Shown here in pieces: positions 32,796-41,675 of a DNA stretch of 54,962 nt. The DNA comes from Actinomycetes bacterium. GTDB taxonomy: Bacteria > Actinomycetota > Acidimicrobiia > Acidimicrobiales > Acidimicrobilacustridaceae. Positions within the stretch are counted from its first letter, which is position 1; each line of letters begins with the position of its first letter. The translations under genes were made by a program, and so were the position numbers. The DNA lies in assembly GCA_029782025.1 (NCBI GenBank), contig JAKOVR010000038.1, positions 1 through 54,962 on the forward strand. The letters run 5' to 3'. The notes beneath the pieces are model-generated. The model was not told the DNA's origin and ran no database searches. It saw only the letters and a list, made by a program, of their open reading frames with translations.

Positions 32796-33701
32796 TCAGG
32801 GAGCGATCTTCGGGAAGCCGGCCCGCTTGCCGTCCTTGTCGGACGCGAACTCGCGCATGGCCTTGGCGATGTCGGACTGGTACTTGAGCAGGATGTTGAT
32901 GGTGGAGGTGGCCGCCTGCTCGTCGACCTGCTCGATGCCGAGCAACAGCAGGGTGCGGGCCCAGTCGAGCGTCTCGCTCACCGACGGCGACTTCTTCAGC
33001 TCGAGCTGGCGGATGGACCGCACGATGCGGGCGATCTGATCGGCCAGCGCCTCGGTGACCTCGGGGACCTTCGTGAGGACGATGTCCTTCTCGCGGTCCA
33101 TGTCGGGGTAGTCGATGTGGAGGAAGAGGCAGCGGCGCTTCAGTGCCTCGCTCAGCTCCCTCGTGTTGTTGGAGGTGAGGAACACCAGCGGGATCTGCTT
33201 GGCCGTGATGGTGCCGAGCTCGGGGATCGACACCTGGTAGTCGGAGAGGATCTCGAGGAGCAACGCCTCGGTCTCGATCTCCACCCGGTCGACCTCGTCG
33301 ATGAGGAGGACGACGGGATCGTCGGCCCGGATCGCCTCGAGGAGCGGGCGGGTGAGGAGGAAGTCCTCACCGAAGATGTTGCTCGAGATGTCGTCCCAGC
33401 TCTGCTCGGCGTCGCGCTCGGCCTGGATGCGCAGGAGCTGCTTCTTGTAGTTCCACTCGTAGAGGGCCTTGCTCTCGTCGAGGCCCTCGTAGCACTGGAG
33501 GCGGATGAGCCGGCTGCCCGTCATCTCGGCCACCGACTTGGCCAGCTGGGTCTTGCCCGTGCCGGCGGGGCCCTCCACCAGGATGGGCTTGCCCAGGCGG
33601 TCGGCCAGGTAGACGACGCCGGCGATCCCCTCGTCGCTGAGGTAGTCGACCTTGCGGAGCCGGTCGCGGACATCCTGGACGGAATCGAAGCGGAAGGCCA
33701 T
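32796..33701 (-). CDS. MoxR family AAA+ ATPase
   Basis: A 301-residue AAA+ ATPase. Walker A GPAGTGKTQ near residue 44, Walker B LLIDEVDR near 135, sensor 1 FLTSNNTREL, and an arginine-finger region RRCLFLHIDYP are all present. The length and motifs match the MoxR/CoxD group. It forms a unit with the VWA gene downstream. The start ATG is 6 bases behind TAGGCT and a palindrome, TTGACCGCACGGTCAA, overlaps the promoter, so the pair appears regulated by a TetR-like protein. Confidence 0.92.
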   Translation of the reverse strand: MAFRFDSVQDVRDRLRKVDYLSDEGIAGVVYLADRLGKPILVEGPAGTGKTQLAKSVAEMTGSRLIRLQCYEGLDESKALYEWNYKKQLLRIQAERDAEQSWDDISSNIFGEDFLLTRPLLEAIRADDPVVLLIDEVDRVEIETEALLLEILSDYQVSIPELGTITAKQIPLVFLTSNNTRELSEALKRRCLFLHIDYPDMDREKDIVLTKVPEVTEALADQIARIVRSIRQLELKKSPSVSETLDWARTLLLLGIEQVDEQAATSTINILLKYQSDIAKAMREFASDKDGKRAGFPKIAP

Positions 33702-33707
33702 CCTTCG

Positions 33708-33738
33708 AGCCTACCGACTCACTTGACCGCACGGTCAA
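33708..33738 (-). promoter_or_regulatory. moxR promoter candidate with overlapping operator
   Basis: On the minus strand, TTGACC (33738-33733) and TAGGCT (33713-33708) are 19 bases apart; the -10 ends 6 bases from the moxR ATG. The -35 is one arm of the palindrome at 33723-33738. Confidence 0.45.
33723..33738. promoter_or_regulatory. TetR-type palindromic operator candidate
   Basis: TTGACCGCACGGTCAA has perfect 7-base arms around CA. Its form is typical of operators of TetR-family regulators, but no tetR gene is adjacent, so the regulator must lie elsewhere. It sits between moxR and the divergent cyclase gene. Confidence 0.6.
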
Positions 33739-33819
33739 TTGATTGGCGCCGGGCCGACACTCGGCGGGCCGGAGGACCCGGACCTACGATGGGCCCATGC
33801 CGGCACGGGGGATCGGGCG

Positions 33820-34926
33820 ATGACAGGTGCGGCGGTCCACGCCATCGTCTTCGCCGTCGTCAACGTGCTGCTGGTCGCGCTCTGGGTGCTCGGCGGCGGC
33901 GACCCGGCCCTCATCGGGGGCTACCTCTCCAGCTGGCGCGACGCCCGCGCCGCCGCCTACTGGCCGCTGTACGTCTTGGTCTTCTGGGGGGCGGGCCTGG
34001 CCATCCACGTCGGGATCGTCGCCGTGACCCTGCCGGCGCGCTGGCGGGAGGAGCGGGCCCGCCGCCGGGCACGGGAGAAGGTCCACCGCACCGTGCTCGA
34101 CATCCTCGACGGCACGGTCCTCGAGGGCGCCGCCGTCGCCGCCATCCGGGCCGCCCACGGCGACAAGGCGGCCAAGCGGGTGAAGCGGCAGGTGAAGGCC
34201 GCCCGCCGTTCCGACCGCGACCGGCGACCGCGCCTCCCGGCCGTCACCGGCCCGGCGCGACCGCCGCGAGCCGACGCCGCACCCGAACGGCGTGACCGGA
34301 AGGCGGCGGCCGCGTCGGATGCATCGGTTGCGTCGACCGCCGACCATCCGCGTCGCCGGGCCAGCGACCGGTCGGCCCGGCACTGGGTGGCAGTCATGTT
34401 CACCGACCTCGTCGACAGCACCCGCCTCACGGCCGAGGTCGGCGACGAGGCGTGGGCGGCGGAGCTCAAGGCCCACCGGGACTTCGTCCGCGGGAAGCTC
34501 GATCGGCACGGCGGCCGGGAGGTGAGCACCCAGGGCGACGGGTTCCTCATCCGCTTCGACGACCCGGACGCCGCCGTGGCCTGCGCCGTGGAGTTGCAGC
34601 GCAGCTCGGCCAAGCGTCGCGCCCGCATGGACACCCCGCACCTGCGGGTGGGCATCCACGCCGGCGAGGTCGTGCACGACGGCGACGACGACGACCTCAT
34701 CGGCCAGGTCGTGAACCTCGCCGCCCGCGTCACCGACGCCGCCGCCCGCGACGAGATCCTCGTGACCGAGGCCGTCGTCGACCACCTCAAGGAGCACGTG
34801 CCGACCACCGACCGGGGCCTGCACCACCTCAAGGGCATCGACCGCCCCCGCCACCTGCTGGCCGTCGTGTGGGCCGAGGCTCCCGCCGTGGTCGATCTCA
34901 GCGAGCCGGCGTCCGAAGGGGCCTGA
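33820..34926 (+). CDS. Class III adenylate/guanylate cyclase with two-helix membrane anchor
   Basis: A 368-residue protein. Two transmembrane helices (about 3-24 and 45-70) are followed by a basic, Ala/Arg-rich linker and a class III cyclase domain (about 190-355). Motifs include FTDLVDSTRLT, with the two metal-binding Asp, STQGDGFLIRF, and GQVVNLAARV, with the Asn and Arg that stabilise the transition state. It should make cAMP or cGMP; the choice cannot be made from what I can see. GGGGGAT lies before the ATG; an earlier in-frame start would run through the promoter region of moxR. Two CRP-like dyads in the window would be plausible readers of cAMP. Confidence 0.88.
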   Translation: MTGAAVHAIVFAVVNVLLVALWVLGGGDPALIGGYLSSWRDARAAAYWPLYVLVFWGAGLAIHVGIVAVTLPARWREERARRRAREKVHRTVLDILDGTVLEGAAVAAIRAAHGDKAAKRVKRQVKAARRSDRDRRPRLPAVTGPARPPRADAAPERRDRKAAAASDASVASTADHPRRRASDRSARHWVAVMFTDLVDSTRLTAEVGDEAWAAELKAHRDFVRGKLDRHGGREVSTQGDGFLIRFDDPDAAVACAVELQRSSAKRRARMDTPHLRVGIHAGEVVHDGDDDDLIGQVVNLAARVTDAAARDEILVTEAVVDHLKEHVPTTDRGLHHLKGIDRPRHLLAVVWAEAPAVVDLSEPASEGA

Positions 34927-34953
34927 CCGGCGCCACCCTCCCGGGCCGGCGGG

Positions 34954-36213
34954 TCAGGTGCGGACCTGCCCAGTGCCGTGGACCACGAACTTGGCCGTGG
35001 TCAGCTGTTGCAGCCCCATCGGCCCTCGGGCGTGGAGCTTCTGGGTGGAGATGCCGATCTCGGCCCCGAACCCGAACTCCTCGCCGTCGACGAACCGGGT
35101 CGAGGCGTTGACCAGCACCGCCGCCGCGTCCACCTCGCGGGTGAAGCGCTCGGCGCTCTCCAGCGAGGAGGTGACGATCGCCTCCGAGTGACCGGAGGTG
35201 TAGCGGGCGATGTGATCGATCGCGGCGTCGAGGGAGTCGACCACCCGCACCGCCAGCTTGAGGGCGAGGAACTCGGTGGCCCAGTCTTCCTCGGTCGCCT
35301 TCGCCGCGCCGGGCAGCAGCGCCTGCGCCGCCGGGTCAGCCACGAGCTCGACCCCTTCGAGGGCCTCGGCCATCCGCGGGAGGAAGGCGGGGGCGACGCT
35401 CCGATGGACGAGCAACGACTCGGCCGCATTGCACACCGACGGGCGCTGGGTCTTGGCGTTCTGGACGATGGCCAGCGCCATGTCGAGGTCGGCCGACTCG
35501 TCGACGTACACGTGGCAGTTGCCGTCGCCGTCGATCACGTAGGGCACCGTGGCGTTGTCGAGGATCGACTGGATCAGCGACGGGCCACCCCGCGGGATGA
35601 GGCAGTCGACCAGGCCCCGCTGCCGCATGAACTCCACCGCCGCCTCGCGGCTCGTGTCCTCGACGAGCAGGACCGCATCAGCGGGCAGGCCGGTCTTGGC
35701 CACGGCGTCGCGCAGGATGGCGGCGATGGCGGTGTTGGACGCGATGGCGCCCCCCGAGCCGCGGAGGAAGGCGGCGTTGCCCGACTTCAGGCAGAGGGCG
35801 GCGGCGTCGGAGGTGACGTTGGGGCGGTTCTCGTAGATGATCGCCACCACCCCGAGGGGGACCCGCACCCGCCGGATGGCCAGGCCGTTGGGGCGCACCC
35901 ACCCGTCGATCACCTCCCCGACCGGGTCGGGCAGCGTGGCCACGTTGCGCAGCCCGCCGGCCATCCCGGCGATCCGGCTGCGGTCGAGACGCAGGCGGTC
36001 GACCACCGTGGGGCTGACACCGTCGGCCTCGGCCCGCGAGATGTCGACGGCGTTGGCGGCGAGCACGTCGTCGGCGCGGGCCTCGAGCAGGTCGGCGGCC
36101 AGGAGGAGGGCGTGGTCCTTCACCGCAGTGGACGCGGTGGCGACGACCCGGGACGCCGCCTTGGCCCGCGCCGCCAGCGCGGGGATCGATGCCGGAGGAT
36201 CGTGCGCAACCAT
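34954..36213 (-). CDS. proA: Gamma-glutamyl phosphate reductase
   Basis: A 419-residue NADPH-dependent enzyme of proline synthesis that reduces glutamyl-5-phosphate. Conserved blocks include [31 protein letters not shown], and [11 protein letters not shown], with the catalytic Cys. The length is normal. ATG at 36213 is preferred to an earlier in-frame start because a TACCCT box ends 7 bases upstream. In many actinobacteria proA follows proB; here proB lies 7 kb away at 43045-44139, on the same strand, with other genes in between. Confidence 0.95.
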   Translation of the reverse strand: MVAHDPPASIPALAARAKAASRVVATASTAVKDHALLLAADLLEARADDVLAANAVDISRAEADGVSPTVVDRLRLDRSRIAGMAGGLRNVATLPDPVGEVIDGWVRPNGLAIRRVRVPLGVVAIIYENRPNVTSDAAALCLKSGNAAFLRGSGGAIASNTAIAAILRDAVAKTGLPADAVLLVEDTSREAAVEFMRQRGLVDCLIPRGGPSLIQSILDNATVPYVIDGDGNCHVYVDESADLDMALAIVQNAKTQRPSVCNAAESLLVHRSVAPAFLPRMAEALEGVELVADPAAQALLPGAAKATEEDWATEFLALKLAVRVVDSLDAAIDHIARYTSGHSEAIVTSSLESAERFTREVDAAAVLVNASTRFVDGEEFGFGAEIGISTQKLHARGPMGLQQLTTAKFVVHGTGQVRT

Positions 36214-36220
36214 GGGCGCA

Positions 36221-36226
36221 AGGGTA
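36221..36226 (-). promoter_or_regulatory. proA -10 box (TACCCT), leaderless-type
   Basis: TACCCT on the minus strand ends 7 bases before the proA ATG. No ribosome site. Confidence 0.45.
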
Positions 36227-36260
36227 ACGGCCGCGCCCCCGGCGAAGGGCACGGAGCCGG

Positions 36261-36266
36261 TAGGGT
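36261..36266 (+). promoter_or_regulatory. -10 box (TAGGGT) of the solute-binding/VWA unit
   Basis: TAGGGT ends 6 bases before the ATG at 36273. Together with the proA box it makes a 59-base divergent promoter region. Confidence 0.45.
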
Positions 36267-36272
36267 GCGGCG

Positions 36273-37346
36273 ATGCGGAGAGCGCTGGCCGTGGTGGGTG
36301 CCGCCCTCATGATCGCCACCGCCTTCGCCATCCGCTCCTGGCGGTCCGGGCCGTCCTCGTCCGAGGGCACCGACCCCGCCGTCCGGGCCACGGTCGTGTG
36401 CGCCACCGAGCTCCGCCGGGCCTGCGACGCCCTGGCCGGCACCACCCCGGGGTTGGTCGTGCAGACCGAGGACCCAGCGGCCACAGCCGCCCGGTTGGCG
36501 GCTTCCGGGTTCGATCCCGCCACGGCCGGCGTCGACGGCTGGATCGTCGCCGCGCCGTGGCCGGCCATGGTCGACGAGGCCCGCCAGCGGGCCGGCGCAC
36601 CCGCGCTGTTCGGCGACGCGCCGGTGCTGAGCCGCAGTCCGCTCGTCATGGTGGCATGGGCCGACGCCGCCGCCTCCCTGCGCTCGCGCTGCGGCGGCGA
36701 TCCGGGATGGCGCTGTGTGGGCGAGGTGGCCGGGCGACCGTGGAGCGATGTCGGCACCGACCCCCGCCCCGGCGGCGACGTGAAGATCGGCCTCCCCGAC
36801 CCGGCCCGGGGCGGCACGGGGCTCCTCCTCGCGGGGCAGGCGACCGCGGCCTGGTTCGGCCGGACCGACGTCGCCGCCAACGACTTCTCCGACGAAGCGT
36901 TCGCGGCGTGGCTGCGCACCCTCGCCCGGGGCGCGGCCGACGCCGCCCGGGCCGGCGGATCCAACAGCACCCAGACCCCGCTCGACCGGATGCTGTCGGT
37001 CGGGCGTCCGGCCTTCGACCTCACCGGCAGCACCGAAGCCGACGCCGCGGCGGCCGTGGCCACGAGCCGGGACCGCGACCGCCTCGTCATCCTCTACCCT
37101 TCCCCGGCCGCCACCGCCGATCTGCTCATGGCCCCGCTCCTCCGTTCCCCGCAGCACGACGCCCTGCTCCGCATCGCCGGCAACGCGCCCGTGGCCTCGT
37201 CGCTCGCCGCCGCCGGCTGGCGCACCACCGCCGCTGCGGCCCCCGGCGGGGCCCGGACCGACATCACCCTGGCCGGTGGCAACGGGCTGCCCCGTGCCGG
37301 CGTGCTCGACGCGCTCCGCGCCCGCTGGCAGGAGGCCGCACGATGA
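36273..37346 (+). CDS. Exported solute-binding-like protein
   Basis: A 357-residue protein with an N-terminal membrane helix or uncleaved signal (residues about 4-20) and no lipobox. The rest has a periplasmic-binding-protein type II look: [10 protein letters not shown], a [17 protein letters not shown] segment as in molybdate/sulfate/iron-binding relatives, and a C-terminal [12 protein letters not shown] block. Two Cys pairs ([10 protein letters not shown] and [10 protein letters not shown]) probably form disulfides. Its stop overlaps the ATG of the solute-binding/VWA gene (ATGA), so they are made together. It shares the general plan of the binding part of that neighbour. Ligand unknown. Confidence 0.7.
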   Translation: MRRALAVVGAALMIATAFAIRSWRSGPSSSEGTDPAVRATVVCATELRRACDALAGTTPGLVVQTEDPAATAARLAASGFDPATAGVDGWIVAAPWPAMVDEARQRAGAPALFGDAPVLSRSPLVMVAWADAAASLRSRCGGDPGWRCVGEVAGRPWSDVGTDPRPGGDVKIGLPDPARGGTGLLLAGQATAAWFGRTDVAANDFSDEAFAAWLRTLARGAADAARAGGSNSTQTPLDRMLSVGRPAFDLTGSTEADAAAAVATSRDRDRLVILYPSPAATADLLMAPLLRSPQHDALLRIAGNAPVASSLAAAGWRTTAAAAPGGARTDITLAGGNGLPRAGVLDALRARWQEAAR

Positions 37347-39178
37347 CACGGGCCGACACCAGGCGGTCGACCCCCCGGCGGGTCGTCGCCGCGCTCGTCG
37401 GCGTGCTCGCGCTGGCCGGCGCCGCCTGCACCAGCAAGGGCCCGACCTCCAACGAGGGATCGGCGGCCGGCGACCCGACCGGCTGCCTCGTCGTCCCGCT
37501 CACCACCTCACCGGAGAAGGTCGACTTCATCACCGAGCTGGCCCGCCAGTTCAACCAGAAGCGGCTCGAGGTCAACGGCGCCTGTGTGTTCGTCGACCCC
37601 AAGCGACGCTCGTCGGGCGAGGCGATGGGCCTCCTGGCCAACGGCTGGGACGAGGGCACCGAAGGGCCGCGGCCGGTGGTGTGGACCCCGGCCGGGAGCG
37701 CCTGGGGCGCCATCCTCGACCAGCGTCTGAGCGAGAAGGGCCAGAAGGCGATGGCCGGGCAGGGCACGCCCTTCATGAACACCCCGCTGGTGATCGCCAT
37801 GCCCAAGCCGATGGCCGAAGCCCTCGGGTGGCCGGGCACGCCGATCGGCTGGTCCGACATCCTGACCCTCGCCCGCGATCCCGCGGGGTGGGCCGCCAAG
37901 GGGCACCCCGAGTGGGGTCCGTTCCGGTTGGGGAAGACCAACCCCAACTACTCCACCAGCGGGCTCTCCGCCCTCGTGGCCCAGAACTACGCCGCCGCCG
38001 GCAAGACCCGGGATCTCACCTCCGAGGACCTCGACCGGGCCGAGGTCCAGGCCTTCGACCGCGAGGTGGAGTCGCTGGTCGTCCACTACGGCGACACCAC
38101 CCTCACCTTCCTGAACAACTGGTACCGCTCCGACCAGCGCGGGGCGCCCTACGCGTACGCGTCGGCCGTCGCCGTGGAGGAGAAGTCGGTCATCGACTAC
38201 AACGCCGGCAATCCGGACGGCATCGCCAGCCCCGGCGAGGAGCCCCGGCCGCCCCGCATCCCGCTCGTCGCCATCTACCCGAAGGAAGGCACCCTCTTCT
38301 CCGACCACCCCTTCTTCGTGCTCGACGCACCGTGGGTGCGCCCCGAGCAGAAGCAGGCGGCCAAGCTCTTCAGCGACTTCGTCCAGCAGGCCGACAACCA
38401 GAAGAAGGCGCTCGCCTACGGCTTCCGCCCCGGCAACCCGCAGGTCCCGCTGGCCGACCCCATCTCGCTGACCAACGGGGTCGATCCCACCCAGCCGGCC
38501 ACGCTGCTCCCGGTCCCGCCTCCCGCCGTCATGGGCAAGTTGCTGGTCCGCTGGCACGACCAGCGCAAGGGGGCCCGCGTGCTGCTCGTCCTCGACGTGT
38601 CCGGGTCGATGGGCGACCCCGGCGCCGGCAAGAAGACCAAGCTCGACCTGGCCAAGGACGCCGCCCTCGACTCGCTGTCGGAGTTCACCGACGACGACCT
38701 CGTCGGCCTGCGCGTGTTCTCCACCCTGCTCGGCCCCGACCGCCGGGCCACCTACCTCGACCTGGTGCCGGTCGATCGCCTGGGCACGGTGCGCGAGCAG
38801 CTCCGCACCGCCATCTCGAACCTCCAGCCCACCAACGGCACCCCGCTCTACGACGTGGCCCTGGCCTCGTACACGGCCGCGGCGCAGGGCTACGACACCA
38901 GCCGCATCAACGCCGTCGTGCTCCTCACCGACGGACTCAACGAGGACGGCGACCCGAGCAACGACAGCAAGCAGCTCGACACGTTGCTGGCGACGTTGCA
39001 GGCCCAGGCCCGCGGGGAGACGGCCACGCCGGTGCGGCTCTTCACCATCGGCTACGGCGCCGACGCCGACCAGAACGTGCTGCGGACGCTGGCCGAGGCC
39101 GCCAACGGCGCCGCCTACAACGCCAGCGACCCGCGGTCGATCGCCAAGGTCTTCGCCCAGGTGATCTCCAACTTCTGA
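37343..39178 (+). CDS. Lipoprotein with solute-binding domain fused to VWA domain
   Basis: A 611-residue exported lipoprotein (lipobox LAGAAC, Cys near residue 29). Residues about 45-385 are an extracellular solute-binding domain (PLTTSPEKVDFITELARQFN, GWSDILTLARDP, and a KEGTLFSDHPFFVLD block). Residues about 410-605 are a von Willebrand A domain with an intact MIDAS: LDVSGSMGD, TNGTPLYD and LLTDGLNEDG. Such fusions are known in actinobacteria as 'substrate-binding and VWA domain-containing' proteins, but their role is not established. Coupled to the preceding gene by an ATGA overlap and followed after 37 bases by a coiled-coil membrane protein gene; the three look like one functional unit at the cell surface. 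Confidence 0.85.
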   Translation: MTRADTRRSTPRRVVAALVGVLALAGAACTSKGPTSNEGSAAGDPTGCLVVPLTTSPEKVDFITELARQFNQKRLEVNGACVFVDPKRRSSGEAMGLLANGWDEGTEGPRPVVWTPAGSAWGAILDQRLSEKGQKAMAGQGTPFMNTPLVIAMPKPMAEALGWPGTPIGWSDILTLARDPAGWAAKGHPEWGPFRLGKTNPNYSTSGLSALVAQNYAAAGKTRDLTSEDLDRAEVQAFDREVESLVVHYGDTTLTFLNNWYRSDQRGAPYAYASAVAVEEKSVIDYNAGNPDGIASPGEEPRPPRIPLVAIYPKEGTLFSDHPFFVLDAPWVRPEQKQAAKLFSDFVQQADNQKKALAYGFRPGNPQVPLADPISLTNGVDPTQPATLLPVPPPAVMGKLLVRWHDQRKGARVLLVLDVSGSMGDPGAGKKTKLDLAKDAALDSLSEFTDDDLVGLRVFSTLLGPDRRATYLDLVPVDRLGTVREQLRTAISNLQPTNGTPLYDVALASYTAAAQGYDTSRINAVVLLTDGLNEDGDPSNDSKQLDTLLATLQAQARGETATPVRLFTIGYGADADQNVLRTLAEAANGAAYNASDPRSIAKVFAQVISNF

Positions 39179-39215
39179 CCGCCGGCGCGGTCCCGCCTGG
39201 GGCAGACTGACGTCC

Positions 39216-40058
39216 GTGACCGTGGCGATGCCCGACCGGCCAGGCGCCCCCGCCGCCCTCCGCGCCGCCAGCTCGCCGCTGGCCATCCTGGCCGCGGCCG
39301 CCGGGTTCTCCGTGGGCGCGGCCGCCGGCTGGCCGATCCCGGTGGCTGTCGCCCTCGCCGTGGTCGCCTGGGGCGCCCGGATCGGGGTCGGCGCCATCGC
39401 CGGCCGTGACGACGACGGCATCGACCCGTTCCAGCTCCAGGACCCGTGGCGGTCCCATGTCTGGGAGGCCCGCCGGGCCCGGCGGCTCTACCAGGACGCG
39501 CTGCGCACCACCCGGAACCGGGCCGTGCGCGACCAGCTCGCCGGCATCGAGGACCGGATCGCCAAAGGCGTCGACGAGTGCTGGCGGGTGGCCCAGCAGG
39601 GCCAGGCCCTGGCCGAGGCCCGCGCCCGGATCGACGTCGCCACGCTCGAGCGCAAGCGGGCCGATCTGCAGGCCCGGACCGGCGACGCCTCGGAGGCCGG
39701 CGGCACCGCCCCGACGGCGAGCACCCTGGCCGAGACGCTCGAGGCCGTCCAGGCCCAGCTCGACAGCGCCCGCCGCCTCGACGACGTGATCACCTCGACC
39801 GACGCCCAGCTCGGCCTGCTCGACGCCCGCCTGGGCGAGTCGGTCACCCGGGCCATCGAGCTGGCCGCCCACGCCCCGTCGGCCGACGACCTCGGGGGTG
39901 TGCTGGCCGACGTCGTCGCCGTGGTCGGTGACCTCGAGTCGCTCCGCCGGGCCGTCGCCGACCCCGCCGCGACCGACGGCGCGCCGGCCCCGGCGCCCGC
40001 CCCCGCGACGCCTCCCGCGGCGCCGGGCGTCCCCGGCGGGCCGGCGCCGGCTCCCTAA
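39216..40058 (+). CDS. Membrane-anchored coiled-coil protein of unknown function
   Basis: A 280-residue protein with two hydrophobic segments near the N-terminus (about 18-55, a hairpin), then a long charged helical region (about 75-215) with heptad-like Leu/Ala spacing, and a tail of Ala/Pro repeats (PAPAPAPATPPAAPG). It resembles the helical bundles of TelA-like or PspA-like proteins only in general form; I do not claim homology. It follows the solute-binding/VWA gene and precedes murJ by 9 bases. Starts with GTG. The position suggests it is the cytoplasmic or membrane partner of the surface VWA protein; this is inference. Confidence 0.6.
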   Translation: MTVAMPDRPGAPAALRAASSPLAILAAAAGFSVGAAAGWPIPVAVALAVVAWGARIGVGAIAGRDDDGIDPFQLQDPWRSHVWEARRARRLYQDALRTTRNRAVRDQLAGIEDRIAKGVDECWRVAQQGQALAEARARIDVATLERKRADLQARTGDASEAGGTAPTASTLAETLEAVQAQLDSARRLDDVITSTDAQLGLLDARLGESVTRAIELAAHAPSADDLGGVLADVVAVVGDLESLRRAVADPAATDGAPAPAPAPATPPAAPGVPGGPAPAP

Positions 40059-40061
40059 CCT
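40056..40061 (+). promoter_or_regulatory. murJ -10 box (TAACCT), leaderless-type
   Basis: TAACCT overlaps the stop codon (TAA) of the preceding gene and ends 6 bases before the murJ GTG. No ribosome site is present. Confidence 0.4.
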
Positions 40062-40067
40062 GGCGCC

Positions 40068-41657
40068 GTGGCCCCCGCTCCGGACAGCAGCTCGCGCCTG
40101 CTGCGTTCCAGTGCCGTCGTCGCCGCCGGCACGCTGTCGAGCCGTGTCACCGGGCTCATCCGCACCATCGCCCAGGCCGCGGCCCTGGGCGGCGCCAGCA
40201 AGGGCCTGGCCGACACCTACGGCATCGCCAACACCGCGCCCAACCTGCTCTTCGACCTGTTGGCCGGCGGCGTGCTGGCCGCCACGATCGTGCCCGCCCT
40301 GGCCGACGCCCGCCTGCGCCGCGACCGGGACGCCACCAGCGCCGCGGTCACGGTGCTCGGCGTGGCCATGCTGGGGCTGGCCGCGCTCTCGCTCCTCACC
40401 GCGCCGATCATCGCCGTGGCCTTCGGCCAGAGCGAGGTGGAGCGCCGCCTCACCCTCAACCTCCTCCTGTGCTTCCTGCCCCAGATCTTCTTCTATGGCC
40501 TCACCGCGCTGCTCTCGGGTCTCCTCAACGCCCACCGCCGGTTCGCCGCCGCGGCGTTCGTCCCCACCGTCAACAACGTGGTCACGGTGGCGGTGTTCCT
40601 CTTCTTCCTGGCCCGCATGGGCCGCGACGCCACCGCCGCCTCGGTCGATGCCGACACCGCGGCCACCTTGCTGCTCGGCCTCGGCACCACGGCCGGCATC
40701 GTCCTGATGGCCCTCCTCCTCACCCCCGCCGTGGCCCGGATGCGCCTCGGGCTGCAGTGGCGCTTCGACCGGCACCACCCGATCGTGCGGTCGATGCTGG
40801 CCCTGTCGGGCTGGACCTTCGGCTACGTCGCCACCAACCAGGTGCTGTTCTGGACCATCTTCCGCCTGGCCAAGGGGCACGGCGATGGTGAGCTGGCCAA
40901 CTACCAATACGCCTACCAGTTCTTCCAGCTCCCCTACGGCATCCTCGCCGCCTCGGTCATCACCGCCTTCCTCCCCGACCTGGCCGAGCGGGTCCGGTCG
41001 GGCGACCAGGAGGGGTTCGGCCTGCGCTTCCTCGAAGGGTGCCGGCTCACCCTGCTCCTCATCGCCCCGGCCACGGTCGCGTTGCTCCTCGTGGCGCCGG
41101 CCACCGTGTCGGTGCTGCTGGAGCGGGGCAGCTTCGGCGCCGCCGATGCCGAACGGACCGGCGCCATCCTGGCCGCCTTCGCCACCGGCCTCCCCGGCTT
41201 CTGCCTGTACATGCTGGCCATGCGGGGCTTCTACGCCCACCACAACACCAAGGTGCCCTTCCTCGTGAACCTGGGCCAGAGCTGTCTGTTCCTCGGGCTG
41301 TGCCTGCTCTTCGTGGGCCCGTGGGGGGCGGTGGGCCTGGCTCTGGCCTTCGGGCTGTCGTACGCCATCGGTGCGGTTGCCGCCCTGGCGTGGCTCGACC
41401 GCTACGCCGGGCCGCTCCCGTGGCGCGGCAGCCTGCCCATGGTGGTCAAGACCACGGTCGCCGCGATGGCCATGGCCGGGGTGGTGCTGCCGATCGCCGC
41501 CCTGGTCGGATCCGACCACGGCGGGGGGGCCTGGCTCCGGGTGCTCACCGCCGGCGGCGCCGGCCTCGCCGTGTTCGCGGCCGCGGCCGTGGCCCTCCGT
41601 ATCCCCGAGGTCCACCGCCTACGCCGGCTCCTCCCCGGTGGGGCGCCGCCGGCCTGA
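40068..41657 (+). CDS. murJ: Lipid II flippase MurJ (MviN family)
   Basis: A 529-residue polytopic membrane protein of the MOP superfamily that flips the peptidoglycan precursor lipid II. The N-terminus has the family block AAGTLSSRVTGLIRTIAQAA, followed by ADTYGIANTAPNLLFDLLAGG and LLSGLLNAHRRFAAAAFVPT. About 14 helices are expected. It lacks the large cytoplasmic pseudokinase extension of mycobacterial MviN. It starts with GTG and lies 9 bases after the coiled-coil gene. It converges with the minus-strand membrane protein gene. Confidence 0.93.
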   Translation: MAPAPDSSSRLLRSSAVVAAGTLSSRVTGLIRTIAQAAALGGASKGLADTYGIANTAPNLLFDLLAGGVLAATIVPALADARLRRDRDATSAAVTVLGVAMLGLAALSLLTAPIIAVAFGQSEVERRLTLNLLLCFLPQIFFYGLTALLSGLLNAHRRFAAAAFVPTVNNVVTVAVFLFFLARMGRDATAASVDADTAATLLLGLGTTAGIVLMALLLTPAVARMRLGLQWRFDRHHPIVRSMLALSGWTFGYVATNQVLFWTIFRLAKGHGDGELANYQYAYQFFQLPYGILAASVITAFLPDLAERVRSGDQEGFGLRFLEGCRLTLLLIAPATVALLLVAPATVSVLLERGSFGAADAERTGAILAAFATGLPGFCLYMLAMRGFYAHHNTKVPFLVNLGQSCLFLGLCLLFVGPWGAVGLALAFGLSYAIGAVAALAWLDRYAGPLPWRGSLPMVVKTTVAAMAMAGVVLPIAALVGSDHGGGAWLRVLTAGGAGLAVFAAAAVALRIPEVHRLRRLLPGGAPPA

Positions 41658-41675
41658 CGCGTCGCCGCGCCTCTG

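Noticed and set aside
39042..41615. Minus-strand open frame of about 850 codons
   Set aside because: Antisense to the coiled-coil gene and murJ, with Gly/Glu/His-rich low-complexity product; no ribosome site.
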